Part shown: in pieces, positions 8,346 to 17,029 of the stretch
Position numbering within the stretch: position 1 is the first letter of the stretch
Layout of the letters: each line of letters starts with the position of its first letter
Origin: Levilactobacillus cerevisiae
GTDB lineage: Bacteria; Bacillota; Bacilli; Lactobacillales; Lactobacillaceae
Assembly: GCF_003946245.1 (NCBI RefSeq)
Contig: NZ_RHNN01000014.1
Coordinates: 32,268-96,267, forward strand
Length of the DNA: 64,000 bases
Reading direction: 5' to 3'
Notes under the pieces: generated by a model
Told to the model about the DNA's origin: nothing
The model's database searches: none
The model's input: the letters and a program-made list of their open reading frames with translations, nothing else
Translations under genes and position numbers: made by a program

Positions 8346-8524
8346 GCCGCAGCGATGGTCAAAATGAGCCAAGCCGTGGGAATTCCCTTAGTGGCATTAG
8401 CCGCTTAGGGAATTGATAGCTTTGAGACTCGGTTCTTAGAGGCTCAAAGTAAGTCTGGAGACCGTCCTGTGGCTCCAGACGTTCGCCCACAGCGGTCCGG
8501 TCTCATTTTCACCATCGCGGAGGC
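8346..8524 (-). repeat. Family 1 structured intergenic repeat, copy B (reverse)
   Basis: The outer arms are GCGATGGTCAAAATGAG near the left and CTCATTTTCACCATCGC near the right. The inner parts are the reverse complement of copy A: CCGTGGG, AATTCCC..GGGAATT, CTTTGAGACTC..GAGGCTCAAAG, GTCTGGAG..CTCCAGAC, CCCACAGCG. It ends 65 bp before the start of the B3/4-domain gene and probably lies in its leader. Confidence 0.83.
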
Positions 8525-8588
8525 GCTGGCAACACCAAGCCAAGTTTCAGAACAAACTATCACGCCGACTGAAAGGATGATTTTCACT

Positions 8589-9296
8589 ATGACTATGAAA
8601 GACGTCATCATTGACGACAGCTTTTGGCAAACGTATCCCGACGCACAAATTAATTTGATGTGGCTCACCGGGTTTGACAACCATGACACGGACGACAATT
8701 TGGCCGAACGACAAGAACTCTTGCGGACTGCTACTGCGGCTTCCGAGGCGTTTACCAAGGTTGAGCCCTTCCGTGACAATCCGGTAGTTGCGGAATGGCG
8801 CGATGCCTATCAACAATTTCCCAAGCGCAAGGGTGCCCGTTCCTCAATCGAGGCGCTTCTGAAACGTGCTAGTCAGGGCCACGAGTTCACGCCCATCGAG
8901 CCGCTGGTTGACGTATACAACAGTATTTCCCTGCGTTACGGGGTGCCGTTGGGCATTGAAGACCGTGATAAAATTGCGGGCGACCTGCATTTGGGAACGG
9001 CTAAGGGTGGCGAATCCTTCTTCCCACTGGGCGCAGACGAGGACGATCCTGCACGTGAAGGCGAAATGATTTACTACGACGACGAGGGCGCCGTTTGCCG
9101 GAGCTTGAACTGGCGGGAAGCGCAACGGACCATGTTGACGGACGGCACCACCAACGGCATCGTGGTGATGGAATCCGTCAACCAGGATCAAGCCGAACGG
9201 GCGACGAAGGCCATGGCTGACCTGGCAGAATTGATTCAACAATACTTCGGGATTAAGCCTGACAAGACAGCCGTACTGAAGGCTGCTGATAAATAA
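8589..9296 (+). CDS. B3/B4 tRNA-binding domain protein
   Basis: A 235-residue soluble protein with the B3/B4 fold known from the beta chain of phenylalanyl-tRNA synthetase, where it edits mischarged tRNA; free-standing versions are common in Firmicutes and mostly uncharacterised. Recognisable stretches are WRDAYQQFPKRKGARSSIEALLKR (about 63-85), LVDVYNSISLRYGVPLG (about 95-112) and GEMIYYDDEGAVCRSLNWREAQRT (about 150-172). Start: ATG at 8589 with GAAAGGA about 11 bp upstream; a second ATG lies 6 bp on. Reading further upstream would run into repeat B and is unlikely to be coding. A hairpin with eight Ts ends the gene. Confidence 0.82.
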   Translation: MTMKDVIIDDSFWQTYPDAQINLMWLTGFDNHDTDDNLAERQELLRTATAASEAFTKVEPFRDNPVVAEWRDAYQQFPKRKGARSSIEALLKRASQGHEFTPIEPLVDVYNSISLRYGVPLGIEDRDKIAGDLHLGTAKGGESFFPLGADEDDPAREGEMIYYDDEGAVCRSLNWREAQRTMLTDGTTNGIVVMESVNQDQAERATKAMADLAELIQQYFGIKPDKTAVLKAADK

Positions 9297-9304
9297 GCAC
9301 CATG

Positions 9305-9331
9305 AACTGGTCGTGATGGCCAGTTTTTTTT
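9305..9331 (+). terminator. Intrinsic terminator after the B3/4-domain gene
   Basis: AACTGG and CCAGTT pair around a short loop, followed by a run of eight Ts. Confidence 0.8.
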
Positions 9332-9432
9332 GTTGGCAAGCGATTCAGGGGCGAATCAATTCTGGGGCGGTCGTAATTCCAGCGCGGTTAGCGGTATAAT
9401 CGAGGTACATTGGTGTTAGAGGGGGAGATTCG

Positions 9433-10215
9433 TTGGCATTAAGTCAGGGGAATAAGCAGCCGGTCTATCAATTGTTAGTGACCTGGGTGTTGATGCTAGC
9501 TGTCATGGAGGGCGTGGGAGATCTGATGGGGATCCTCCACGTGCCGCCGATGGGGGCAATATTTCTTGAAGAATTCGTGTTATTGACGATTCTGTATTTG
9601 TTGAATCATTTTTGGCTGCGGGTACCGATTCGACTGAAATCAGACATTTCGTGGCGAGGTCAATTGAAAATCAACGTTTTGCCGCTGATCATTATCTTGT
9701 TAGACTGCCTCATGTTATTTTTGCCACACCTTCAGCTAACCAGCCGCACTATCCTGTTCATCCTATTCGCGTTGGTCGTCGGCATCTTTGAAGAATATCT
9801 GTTCAGAGGTGTCTTATCGGGCGGGCTGTTACGGAGCTTTCGGCGGTTCGGCCAGCGCCGTATCTGGCTAGCGGTCGGGTTGAGCAGTCTGCTCTTTGGC
9901 ATGAGCCATTTGATAAACCTCTCCCATCAGAGTCTAGGGATGACGGTTGCTCAGATGTTGGTCAATCTTGGTTTTGGCTTGCTGGCCAGTGCTATGTATT
10001 TGCGAACGGGGAGTCTGGCTTGGCCCATCCTGTTGCATTTCATGGATGATGCCCGCGTCCTGGCGCACGCCGGCCTTTCGCAACACAGCGTGGGGCTTTC
10101 GACGTTTTCGGGGGCGCTGGGAGGCGCGATTTTACTGGTCGTCTATGGCGGCATTGCCTGGTGGCTTCTCCGCCGGTCACAGTGGGCGGACATCAGTGCT
10201 AGATTTTTAAAATAA
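9433..10215 (+). CDS. CPBP-family intramembrane metalloprotease
   Basis: A 260-residue multi-pass membrane protein with the CPBP (Abi/CAAX protease-like) signature: FEEYLFRGVL at about 117-126 gives the EExxxR motif, FGMSHLINL at about 155-163 supplies a histidine, and LLHFMDD near 196-202 supplies another. Family members cleave membrane substrates or give immunity to bacteriocins; no substrate can be read from the context. Start: TTG at 9433 after AGAGGGGGA; no ATG fits. The gene stands alone between a terminator and its own end. Confidence 0.82.
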   Translation: MALSQGNKQPVYQLLVTWVLMLAVMEGVGDLMGILHVPPMGAIFLEEFVLLTILYLLNHFWLRVPIRLKSDISWRGQLKINVLPLIIILLDCLMLFLPHLQLTSRTILFILFALVVGIFEEYLFRGVLSGGLLRSFRRFGQRRIWLAVGLSSLLFGMSHLINLSHQSLGMTVAQMLVNLGFGLLASAMYLRTGSLAWPILLHFMDDARVLAHAGLSQHSVGLSTFSGALGGAILLVVYGGIAWWLLRRSQWADISARFLK

Positions 10216-10399
10216 AGTATTAGGGGTCACAGGAACGCGACGTAAAAATGCCGTGGAACTGTGGCTTTTTGCTTGGCATTTAGTGTCGGCTATCCTGAAT
10301 TCGTGTCGCCTGTAAAAAGTTCTGATATTCTCCGGTATCAGGCGTATAATCAAGGACCTAAAAGGGAATTTTAAAAAAAAGACAGTGAGGGAGTCCGTC

Positions 10400-10921
10400 A
10401 TGCAAAATTTAGATTTAACCAACTTGGTGCTCGGTGCCTGGTTGTTAGTCGTCGTGATCAGACGGCAGTTGGCACCAAAGGTTGTGCGGTTTAAAATGTC
10501 ATTTTTCCTACTAGTGGTGTTGCTGGGGGCGGCGTCAGTGGGGGATGCCTTCAACAAGCAACATCTCCAGATCACCGCGCAACAGGCTGTGCTCTTTGGC
10601 GTGCTGAGTCTGGTCAGTGCCGTGGCCTTTGCGTTGTTGCGGGCCTGGTCGTATCGCTTCTGGGTCAACGCCGACGGCTACGTTATGCGTCAAGGAAACT
10701 GGCTAACACTAGTCTGGTGGATTGTCGGCATCGGCATCCACTTGGGCGTTGACCGCCTGTGGACGGGGAGCTCGGTGACCTTGATGCTCTATCTAGGCGT
10801 GACGCTGCTGGTGCAACGCGGCTACGTTTGGTGGCGTGCCAGTCGGCAATATCCGGCAGAAATACGGGCCAATGCGGCGTTACAAGCCGAGCGGCATCAT
10901 GATCGTCGTCATCGTGACTAA
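10400..10921 (+). CDS. Membrane protein, CcdC/DUF1453-like
   Basis: A 173-residue protein with about five hydrophobic segments and a strongly basic, His/Arg-rich tail (AERHHDRRHRD). The pattern of an N-terminal helix, VVVIRRQL, then further membrane helices recalls CcdC-like DUF1453 proteins, but I am not certain. Start: ATG at 10400 is 6-8 bp after GAGGGAG. Upstream, TATAAT near 10351-10356 follows a CTGATA/TATCAG hairpin. No functional partner is adjacent. Confidence 0.6.
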   Translation: MQNLDLTNLVLGAWLLVVVIRRQLAPKVVRFKMSFFLLVVLLGAASVGDAFNKQHLQITAQQAVLFGVLSLVSAVAFALLRAWSYRFWVNADGYVMRQGNWLTLVWWIVGIGIHLGVDRLWTGSSVTLMLYLGVTLLVQRGYVWWRASRQYPAEIRANAALQAERHHDRRHRD

Positions 10922-11010
10922 AAGGTAAAGCGTTGGCATGATCCGTTACGTGGTAGAGGTATAACACTAAAGAATTGGCAGCACTGTCTAAACCTACCGG
11001 CTGACCGTTC

Positions 11011-11070
11011 ACCAAATTTAGGCCGGAACGCTGTGGGTAGGACGCCGACAGCCTGGGAAGCGGTCCTTCA
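11011..11070 (+). repeat. Family 1 repeat, copy C (truncated, forward)
   Basis: Only the left third remains: CCAAATTTAGGCCGGAACG, CTGTGGG, GGACG, then a decayed first hairpin AGCC..GCGGTC. The right arm and hairpins 2 and 3 are missing; the sequence then passes into the terminator at 11092. Confidence 0.65.
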
Positions 11071-11091
11071 ATCTTTTGAAGCTAAACAAAT

Positions 11092-11141
11092 AGATCCGTG
11101 TGCAACCGACATAAGCTGGTTGCACACGGATCTTATTTTTT
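11092..11141. terminator. Strong bidirectional terminator between convergent genes
   Basis: AGATCCGTGTGCAACC pairs perfectly with GGTTGCACACGGATCT around a 10-nt loop. TTATTTTTT follows on the plus side and a T-rich stretch on the minus side. It serves guaC on the minus strand and stops readthrough from the left. Confidence 0.88.
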
Positions 11142-11142
11142 A

Positions 11143-12129
11143 CTAATAATTATCGCCGTTCATGATGGAGCTCTTCACAATCACGTAATCCACGGTCCGA
11201 ATGTCCAGGAGGTTCCGGCCACCGGCGTAGGAGATTGACGATTGCAGGTCTTCTTGCATGGCGTTCAGCGTGTTGGCAATGTCGCCACGGTAAGGCACCA
11301 ACATTTGCTTGCCTTCTACGTTGCGGTAGGCGCCCTTTTGCTTCTCGGACGCGGAACCCCAATACTGCTTGAAGGTCCGACCGTCGATGGTCAACAGGCT
11401 ACCAGGCGATTGTTCGTGACCAGCCAACATTGAGCCAATCATGACCATGCTGGCTCCGAAACGAATCGACTTGGCGATGTCACCGTTGTAACGAATCCCA
11501 CCGTCAGCGACGATTGGCTTCCGGGCCGCCTTGGCACATAAACGGACGGCAGCGAGTTGCCAGCCGCCAGTCCCGAAGCCGGTCTTGAGCTTGGTGATGC
11601 AAGCCTTACCAGGACCGATGCCGACCTTGGTGGCGTCCGCACCAGCATTTTCCAGCTCGCGGACGGCTTCTGGCGTGCCAACGTTTCCGGCAATCACGAA
11701 GCTGTCGGGGAGCTTGTTCTTGATTTCCTTGATCATCCGAATGACCGCGTCACTGTGGCCGTGCGCGATATCAATCGTGATGTATTCGGGAACCAGGTCA
11801 GCAGCCGATAGTTCGTCAATGAAGGCGTGCTCGTCGTCCTTCACGCCCACGCTAATGGAAGCGAAGAGGGACTTGGCGTGCATCCGTTCGATGAAGCCGC
11901 GGCGTTCTTCCGGATGGAAACGGTGCATCACGTAGAAATAATCGTGTTGCGCCATCCAAATGGCTAAGGGCTCGTTGATGACCGTTTCCATATTGGCGGG
12001 CACAACCGGAATTTTAAACCGGTGGGGGCCAAATTCGATGCTGGTATCGGCCTCGCTCCGACTATCAATGATACATTTATTGGGAATCAATTGAATATCT
12101 TCGTAATCAAATACTTCAGCAGGATGCAT
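11143..12129 (-). CDS. guaC: GMP reductase
   Basis: A 328-residue TIM-barrel enzyme of the IMPDH/GMPR family that reduces GMP to IMP with NADPH, linking guanine salvage to the adenine branch. The active-site loop [17 protein letters not shown] at about 177-193 carries the catalytic cysteine, and [16 protein letters not shown] (about 213-228) and [10 protein letters not shown] follow. There is no CBS domain pair, which separates it from IMP dehydrogenase. It lies 26 bp downstream of purA on the same strand. Together they move GMP to IMP to adenylosuccinate, so the operon favours AMP formation. Start ATG has GGAGTGA upstream. Confidence 0.95.
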   Translation of the reverse strand: MHPAEVFDYEDIQLIPNKCIIDSRSEADTSIEFGPHRFKIPVVPANMETVINEPLAIWMAQHDYFYVMHRFHPEERRGFIERMHAKSLFASISVGVKDDEHAFIDELSAADLVPEYITIDIAHGHSDAVIRMIKEIKNKLPDSFVIAGNVGTPEAVRELENAGADATKVGIGPGKACITKLKTGFGTGGWQLAAVRLCAKAARKPIVADGGIRYNGDIAKSIRFGASMVMIGSMLAGHEQSPGSLLTIDGRTFKQYWGSASEKQKGAYRNVEGKQMLVPYRGDIANTLNAMQEDLQSSISYAGGRNLLDIRTVDYVIVKSSIMNGDNY

Positions 12130-12154
12130 GTGCAGTCACTCCTTGTTCGTGGGG

Positions 12155-13441
12155 TTAGGCGTTCCAGACGTCTTGTAAAATGTTGGTCTGTTCGCGGTCG
12201 GGGCCGACGGAAAGCGTGGCAATATCCACGCCAACCAGTTCGGCTAAGCGTTTAACGTAATTTTGGGCATTAACGGGTAGGTCTTCAACTGAGTGGCAGC
12301 CGGTAATATCTTCCGTCCAACCGGGCAGTTCTTCGTAAATCGGTTCGCAGGCGTCAAGGTCGACCAAGCTAGCGGGGTAATGGTAAATGGCCTCGCCGTT
12401 TAATTGGTAAGCCTTGCAAATTTTAAGGGTCTTCAGACCAGTCAGCACGTCGAGACAGTTCAGCGACAGGCTAGTTAAGCCAGACACCCGCTTGGCATGC
12501 CGGAGAACGACACTGTCAAACCAGCCGATTCGCCGGGGCCGCTTGGTGACGGTACCGTATTCGTGGCCAGTTTCCCGAATAGTGTCCCCGATTTCATCGA
12601 AGAGTTCAGTGGGGAAGGGCCCATCACCGACACGGGAGGTGTAGGCCTTGCAGACGCCAACCACGTGGTCGATCTTAGTTGGGCCGACGCCGGCACCAAT
12701 GGTCACACCACCAGCGACGGGGTTCGAGGATGTGACGAAGGGATAAGTCCCATGGTCGATATCCAGCATGACACCTTGCGCGCCTTCAAACAGAACGTTC
12801 TTGCCGGCATCAATCGCATCGTTGATGACTACGGAGGTGTCGGTCACGTGGCCCTTAATTTGTTGGCCCAGTGCGTAATATTTATCAAATACATCGTCAA
12901 AGTTGAGTGGTTCTACATTATATAACTTGGTTAAGACGTTATTCTTTTCAATTAAGTTTTGCCGTAATTTATCAGCTAAAATGTCGTGGTCAAGCAAATC
13001 GGCGATTCGAATCCCGATTCGTTCGGCCTTATCCATGTAAGCGGGGCCGATACCTTTATTAGTGGTCCCAATTTTGTTTTCCTTGGCCTTTTCTTGCGCC
13101 TGATCCAAGAGGATATGGTAAGGCAGGATCACGTGGGCCCGGTCGGAAATCCGGAGATTGTCCGTGGAGACGCCATTTTCGTGCAGGTAAGTGAGTTCTT
13201 CAATCAAGGATTGTGGGTTCACAACCACACCGTTACCAATCACGCTCAGCTTGTCGGCGTAGAAAATCCCGGATGGAATCAGCCGCAGCTTGAACGTTTG
13301 ACCATTGAAAACAATGGTATGGCCGGCGTTGTCACCACCTTGGTAGCGGGCAATGACATCAGCCTTCTCACTCAGAAAATCCGTGATCTTTCCTTTACCT
13401 TCATCGCCCCATTGACTACCAACTACTACTGTTGATGACAT
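12155..13441 (-). CDS. purA: Adenylosuccinate synthetase
   Basis: A 428-residue enzyme that joins IMP and aspartate using GTP, the first step from IMP to AMP. Visible are the P-loop [11 protein letters not shown] (8-18), GDNAGHT with the catalytic histidine, [36 protein letters not shown] and [13 protein letters not shown]. Length is normal. Start: ATG at 13441 after GAGGTG; the in-frame extension to 13480 lacks support. It leads the purA-guaC operon and diverges from purB. A promoter with PurBox-like words lies just upstream. Confidence 0.97.
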   Translation of the reverse strand: MSSTVVVGSQWGDEGKGKITDFLSEKADVIARYQGGDNAGHTIVFNGQTFKLRLIPSGIFYADKLSVIGNGVVVNPQSLIEELTYLHENGVSTDNLRISDRAHVILPYHILLDQAQEKAKENKIGTTNKGIGPAYMDKAERIGIRIADLLDHDILADKLRQNLIEKNNVLTKLYNVEPLNFDDVFDKYYALGQQIKGHVTDTSVVINDAIDAGKNVLFEGAQGVMLDIDHGTYPFVTSSNPVAGGVTIGAGVGPTKIDHVVGVCKAYTSRVGDGPFPTELFDEIGDTIRETGHEYGTVTKRPRRIGWFDSVVLRHAKRVSGLTSLSLNCLDVLTGLKTLKICKAYQLNGEAIYHYPASLVDLDACEPIYEELPGWTEDITGCHSVEDLPVNAQNYVKRLAELVGVDIATLSVGPDREQTNILQDVWNA

Positions 13442-13471
13442 TGCAAACACCTCATCGTTATTATTTGCTAG

Positions 13472-13540
13472 GCCGAACACCCAGCAAGAATCATTGTATC
13501 AAGTTCGGAAATGAATTGCAAGTGAAAAGCGAACAATTTA
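13472..13540 (-). promoter_or_regulatory. purA promoter with PurBox-like sites
   Basis: On the minus strand, -35 TTGCAA (13516-13521) and -10 TACAAT (13493-13498) are 17 bp apart. The spacer contains ATTTCCGAACTTG (minus strand, about 13500-13512), close to the PurBox pattern AWWWCCGAACWWT. In opposite orientation AAAAGCGAACAATTT (13525-13539) lies just upstream. A further CCGAAC is at 13473-13478 in the leader. The inverted pair resembles PurR operators of Gram-positive bacteria. That PurR is the binder is inference. Confidence 0.7.
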
Positions 13541-13635
13541 TTTAATAATCGATATAAAAGTTCTTATAATAACGGGTAGAAATAGATTAATAATCAAAAT
13601 AACGGTGAAACTGCTGGCTAAAATGGGATATTCTG

Positions 13636-13690
13636 TGCTAAAATAGATATCAGAGAAATAAACGAAAATTAAATTTAATGTTCGGTTTTT
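13636..13690 (+). promoter_or_regulatory. purB promoter region with PurBox-like site
   Basis: TAAAAT at about 13639-13644, preceded by TG, is a plausible extended -10. Downstream, AATGTTCGGTTTTT (13677-13690) is the reverse complement of AAAAACCGAACATT, a near-perfect PurBox, placed just before the purB ribosome binding site. A second possible -10 TATAAT is at 13565-13570. Confidence 0.6.
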
Positions 13691-13715
13691 ACCTATTTTC
13701 AAGGAGGAAAAGTGC

Positions 13716-15014
13716 ATGTTAGAACGCTATACCCGACCAGAGATGGGCCAGATTTGGTCCTTAGAGAATCAATACGAGTCTTGGCTAGCCGTCGAAATCG
13801 CGATCGATGAGGCTTGGGCCAAGTTGGGCGAGGTTCCCACCGAAGACGCGCAAAAGATTCGGGCCAATGCGACCTTTGACGTTGACCGGATTGCTGAAAT
13901 TGAAGCCGTGACGCACCATGATATGGTTGCCTTTACCCGGAACGTTTCGGAATCCCTGGGTGCCGAACGCAAGTGGATTCACTTTGGGGTCACCAGTACG
14001 GACGTGGTGGATACCGCGCAGGGTTACCGTTTGAAACAAGCCAATGCCGTGTTGCGCCAGGATTTGGTGACGCTGATTGCCACCCTGAAGAAAATGGCGC
14101 TGCAATATAAGGAAACCGTCATGATTGGTCGGACACATGGGGTGCAAGCCGAGCCTACCACGTTTGGTCTGAAATTAGCGCGCTTCTACGCCGAAATGCA
14201 ACGCAATCTGGAACGCTTTGACCGTGCTGCGACCGCCGTGGAAACGGGAAAAATCAGTGGTGCTGTCGGGACGTTTGCCAACGTGCCACCTGAAGTTGAA
14301 GCCTTTGTCTGCGACCAACTGAAAATTAGCGCGCAGCCAATCGCCAGCCAAGTGCTGCCACGGGACCTGCACGCCGACTATATTGCGACGTTGGCCCTAG
14401 TGGGGACCAGTGTGGAAAACATTGCCACGGAGATTCGGAGCCTTCAGCGCTCAGAAATCCATGAAGTAGAAGAACACTTTAGCGCTGGGCAAAAGGGCTC
14501 ATCGGCCATGCCCCACAAGCGTAATCCGATTGGCTCGGAAAACGTCACCGGCTTGGCACGGGTCCTGCGGGGCACCATGGTGACGGCTTACGAAGACGTT
14601 AGCCTGTGGCATGAACGAGACATTTCCCATTCCTCAGCTGAACGGATGATTTTGCCGGAGAGTACGACGTTGCTGGACTACATGCTCCACCGCATCAACC
14701 GGATTCTAAGCAATTTGGATGTCTTCCCGGAGACGATGAAGGCCAATATGAACCGGACTTACGGGCTGATTTACAGTCAACGCCTCCTATTGAAGTTGAT
14801 TGAGGCCGGTCTGAGTCGAGAAGATGCCTATGACTTGGTGCAACCGTTGACCGCCCAAGCCTGGGATCAGCAGATTCAGTTCCGACCATTGGTAGAAGCA
14901 AATGCCGAAATTACCCAGCACCTGACACCGGCTGACATTGCGGACGCGTTTGACTATCACTACCATCTGCGTCGCGTGGACTTCATTTATAAACGGTTAG
15001 GGTTAACGGAATAG
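13716..15014 (+). CDS. purB: Adenylosuccinate lyase
   Basis: A 432-residue member of the fumarase/aspartase superfamily that releases fumarate from adenylosuccinate and from SAICAR. It has HFGVTSTDVVDTA (about 89-101), TMIGRTHGVQAEPTTFG-type helix with the catalytic histidine near 141, and the signature GSSAMPHKRNPIGSEN at about 262-277 with the mobile catalytic serine loop. Start ATG 13716 has AAGGAGGA upstream. It diverges from purA, and PurBox-like words flank both promoters. With purA and guaC it completes the IMP-AMP branch in this window. Confidence 0.97.
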   Translation: MLERYTRPEMGQIWSLENQYESWLAVEIAIDEAWAKLGEVPTEDAQKIRANATFDVDRIAEIEAVTHHDMVAFTRNVSESLGAERKWIHFGVTSTDVVDTAQGYRLKQANAVLRQDLVTLIATLKKMALQYKETVMIGRTHGVQAEPTTFGLKLARFYAEMQRNLERFDRAATAVETGKISGAVGTFANVPPEVEAFVCDQLKISAQPIASQVLPRDLHADYIATLALVGTSVENIATEIRSLQRSEIHEVEEHFSAGQKGSSAMPHKRNPIGSENVTGLARVLRGTMVTAYEDVSLWHERDISHSSAERMILPESTTLLDYMLHRINRILSNLDVFPETMKANMNRTYGLIYSQRLLLKLIEAGLSREDAYDLVQPLTAQAWDQQIQFRPLVEANAEITQHLTPADIADAFDYHYHLRRVDFIYKRLGLTE

Positions 15015-15074
15015 CCATGTCGCTGGACTGACGGAATGACGTGCTAGTCGCTTGAATAACGGGAGGAATATCTC

Positions 15075-15305
15075 ATGACGAAAGTTTACGCACCAGCGGA
15101 TGCACAACGAGATTTTTTGGATTTGTTACGCCAGGTTAGTTCGGGGAAGTCGGTCAAAATTGAAGCGCCCCAACAGGCCGGAAACGGGGCCATTCTCGTG
15201 AGTGAATCCCAGTGGACCGCCATGCAACAGCAGTTACAGCAGGCGAACCAAACGCATGAGATTCAGGATCGTGAGGACTTGTATAAGGCTTGGCGGTGGC
15301 TGTAG
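15075..15305 (+). CDS. Phd/YefM-like antitoxin-type small protein
   Basis: A 76-residue protein. The pattern 'short N-terminal strand, helix with Leu-Leu-Arg-Gln-Val (FLDLLRQVSSGKS), strand GAILVSESQWTAMQQQL' resembles the DNA-binding half of Phd/YefM antitoxins. The tail EDLYKAWRWL ends abruptly. No RelE/Doc-type toxin gene follows; another protein of the same kind does (15374-15631). Start ATG with GGGAGGA upstream. It may regulate a distant toxin or be a remnant; function is inferred. Confidence 0.6.
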   Translation: MTKVYAPADAQRDFLDLLRQVSSGKSVKIEAPQQAGNGAILVSESQWTAMQQQLQQANQTHEIQDREDLYKAWRWL

Positions 15306-15373
15306 ACGATTAGGACCTTAGAATACAGCAACTTGAAGAGAATTTTTGGCGTGTTATTCTGGGAGGACTGCTT

Positions 15374-15631
15374 TTGATGATGAAGAAGCCGTATGTACCA
15401 AACCGTAATCAGCATGAGTTACTTGCTTTGTTGCGGCAAGCAAACCAGTCCAAGGGAGCCGTAGAAATTCAACCATTGGATGGAGAGAAAAGTGCTTTCG
15501 TGGTTGGTGAAGATGAATGGCATGCTATTCAGGAGACGTTATTTTTAATTAACCGCGGTGTTGATCAGCAAATTCGTCATCGAGAAGCGGATGAAGATGT
15601 AGATTTTGATCAAGCTTGGCGGTCAATATGA
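15374..15631 (+). CDS. Phd/YefM-like antitoxin-type small protein, second copy
   Basis: An 85-residue protein with the same layout as its neighbour: YVPNRNQHELLALLRQANQSKG, then SAFVVGEDEWHAIQETLFL and an acidic tail ending in FDQAWRSI. The shared tail AWR and the strand-then-W pattern support common origin. ATGATG at the start allows 15374 or 15377; TGGGAGGA lies 13-16 bp upstream of the pair. No toxin gene is adjacent. A strong terminator follows at 15662. Confidence 0.6.
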   Translation: MMMKKPYVPNRNQHELLALLRQANQSKGAVEIQPLDGEKSAFVVGEDEWHAIQETLFLINRGVDQQIRHREADEDVDFDQAWRSI

Positions 15632-15661
15632 TTGAAAAGCTAGGCTAATTCCAGCGCAAAA

Positions 15662-15711
15662 TAAAAAGATTCGTCGCGTTCTCGGGGAAGAACGTGGCGA
15701 ATCTTTTTTCA
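15662..15711. terminator. Strong bidirectional terminator
   Basis: AAAAAGATTCGTCGCGTTC pairs with GAACGTGGCGAATCTTTTTT around a short loop (one mismatch). T-runs flank it on both strands, so it can end the antitoxin-like transcript on the plus strand and the candidate small RNA on the minus strand. Confidence 0.88.
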
Positions 15712-15885
15712 TGAGGAGTGCATTCACTTAAGGGGGTGTGAATGCATTTTAGAGGGGTGATTAGGCTTGAGGGAACCTAATCAGGGAATGATTCTCTTAG
15801 GGGGAGAGAATCTAAAAGGGATTGGATATAGAATTTGGTTAGTAATAGTTATTGGCTAATTACTATGATTATTACTATACCCTGA
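15662..15885 (-). ncRNA. Candidate small RNA with three C-rich hairpin loops
   Basis: Read on the minus strand, this 380-bp gap holds a row of hairpins: a long A/T-rich one (TAGTAATAATC / partner), then GATTCTC-tccccctaa-GAGAATC, GATTAGG-ttccctcaag-CCTAATC and TGCATTCAC-acccccttaa-GTGAATGCA, then the intrinsic terminator at 15662-15711. A possible -10 TATAGT lies at about 15880. Each loop carries CCCNC, the complement of the G-rich ribosome binding sites used here (AGGGGGT, GGGGGA). This layout recalls C-rich-loop regulatory RNAs of Firmicutes that block translation starts. Expression and function are inferred. Confidence 0.5.
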
Positions 15886-16011
15886 GCTTGTGAAGAGAAA
15901 AGGGCCAAATTCGTGACGACTTTTTGATTAAAAAGTAAAGAAAAAATAAAGTGTGAAGATTCTGCGGAAAACGCAAGGTGGCCGTAAACGCTGTTAAGTT
16001 AGGCTTAAGCT

Positions 16012-16950
16012 TCAGTTCTCGTCAAAGTACGTTTGCAGAAATTCCGTCACGTGTTGTTGGTAACGGGCCGGATTGGTCCAGAAACTTTCCGCGTGTGAGG
16101 CGTTTTTCACAATCCAAAGTTGCTTGGGTGCGTGGGTGGCGGCGTAGTTTTCATAGGCCATCCCCACCGGCACGTAAACGTCCTGTTCCCCGTGAATGAA
16201 GAGAATTGGCCGTTTGTTCTTCTGGAGTTGTTCCGTCGCCGTTACGTCACCCAGGTAATAGCCCAGTCGCCGCTTGGAAATGGTGCTGACCATGGGTTCA
16301 ATCGGGTATTTTGGTAAATGAAATTGGCGCTTCAACAGGTAGGTCAGTTCGGCCTCGATGCTGGAGTAGCCGCAATCGGCAATGATTGCCTTCACTTGTG
16401 GTGGTAAGGTTTCGCCGGACAACATTTCCATGGTGGCGCCGCCCATGCTGACGCCAAACAATAGAATTTTCACGTCGGCGTTGGCACGGTCAATGACTTG
16501 CTGGATCCACTGGAGGTAGTCCAACCGGTCGAGCCAGCCAAAGCTAATATACTTGCCGGCGCTCTCGCCGTGGCCCCGGTCGTCCGGTAACAGGACGTTA
16601 AAACCCAGGCGGTGATACATTTGGGCAAAGTTCGCCATGGTTTCGCCGTTGCCCTTGTAGCCGTGAGAAATAATCACGGTCTGCTTGCTGGGGGTCTCGG
16701 CGGGGATGTACTCCGCCACCATCCGGTTTTGCGGGTCCGTTTCGTGGAGGTACCATTTCTCCTTCTTGACCTGCTTGTACCAGTCGACGTAAGCGTAATA
16801 AGCGTCCGCGTATTTCTGCTTGTCGGCCGAGGTTTCGGGGACGTAGTTGACGCGTTTAAATGCAAAATTAAAGAGATGTTCACTGGCGGCCAGTGAGGTC
16901 AGGGCGATTCCGGCGAGCGGTAGGGCCCAGGTCAATGTTTTCTTCTTCAT
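16012..16950 (-). CDS. Alpha/beta hydrolase, membrane-anchored or secreted
   Basis: A 312-residue serine hydrolase. The first 25 residues (MKKKTLTWALPLAGIALTSLAAS) are a signal peptide or membrane anchor without a clear cleavage box. The core has the oxyanion region VIISHGYKGNGE, DDRGHGES, the nucleophile elbow FGVSMGG (about 168-174), FIHGEQDVYVP with an acidic residue and NASHAES with the catalytic histidine near 290. Family members are extracellular esterases or peptidase-like proteins of unknown substrate. Start: ATG 16950 with GAAAGGA 11 bp upstream. The phosphatase gene lies 80 bp upstream on the same strand. Confidence 0.82.
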   Translation of the reverse strand: MKKKTLTWALPLAGIALTSLAASEHLFNFAFKRVNYVPETSADKQKYADAYYAYVDWYKQVKKEKWYLHETDPQNRMVAEYIPAETPSKQTVIISHGYKGNGETMANFAQMYHRLGFNVLLPDDRGHGESAGKYISFGWLDRLDYLQWIQQVIDRANADVKILLFGVSMGGATMEMLSGETLPPQVKAIIADCGYSSIEAELTYLLKRQFHLPKYPIEPMVSTISKRRLGYYLGDVTATEQLQKNKRPILFIHGEQDVYVPVGMAYENYAATHAPKQLWIVKNASHAESFWTNPARYQQHVTEFLQTYFDEN

Positions 16951-17029
16951 CAGCAATCAGTTCCTTTCAAATGTGGGTGGGGTTAAAAAACCAGACTACC
17001 CGTTTAATCGGTTAGCCTGGCATGGATGT

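Noticed and set aside
8469..8588. Upstream extension of the B3/4-domain protein
   Set aside because: The in-frame extension reads through the arm of family 1 copy B and lacks a ribosome site; the start at 8589 is better supported.
10207..10668. Minus-strand frame of 153 codons
   Set aside because: It is antisense to the membrane protein gene at 10400-10921, has no ribosome site, and its sequence looks like shadow coding.
15715..15830. Row of hairpins as tandem terminators on the plus strand
   Set aside because: No T-runs follow the hairpins on the plus strand; the only T-run lies at 15705-15711, before them. The minus-strand reading with C-rich loops explains them better.
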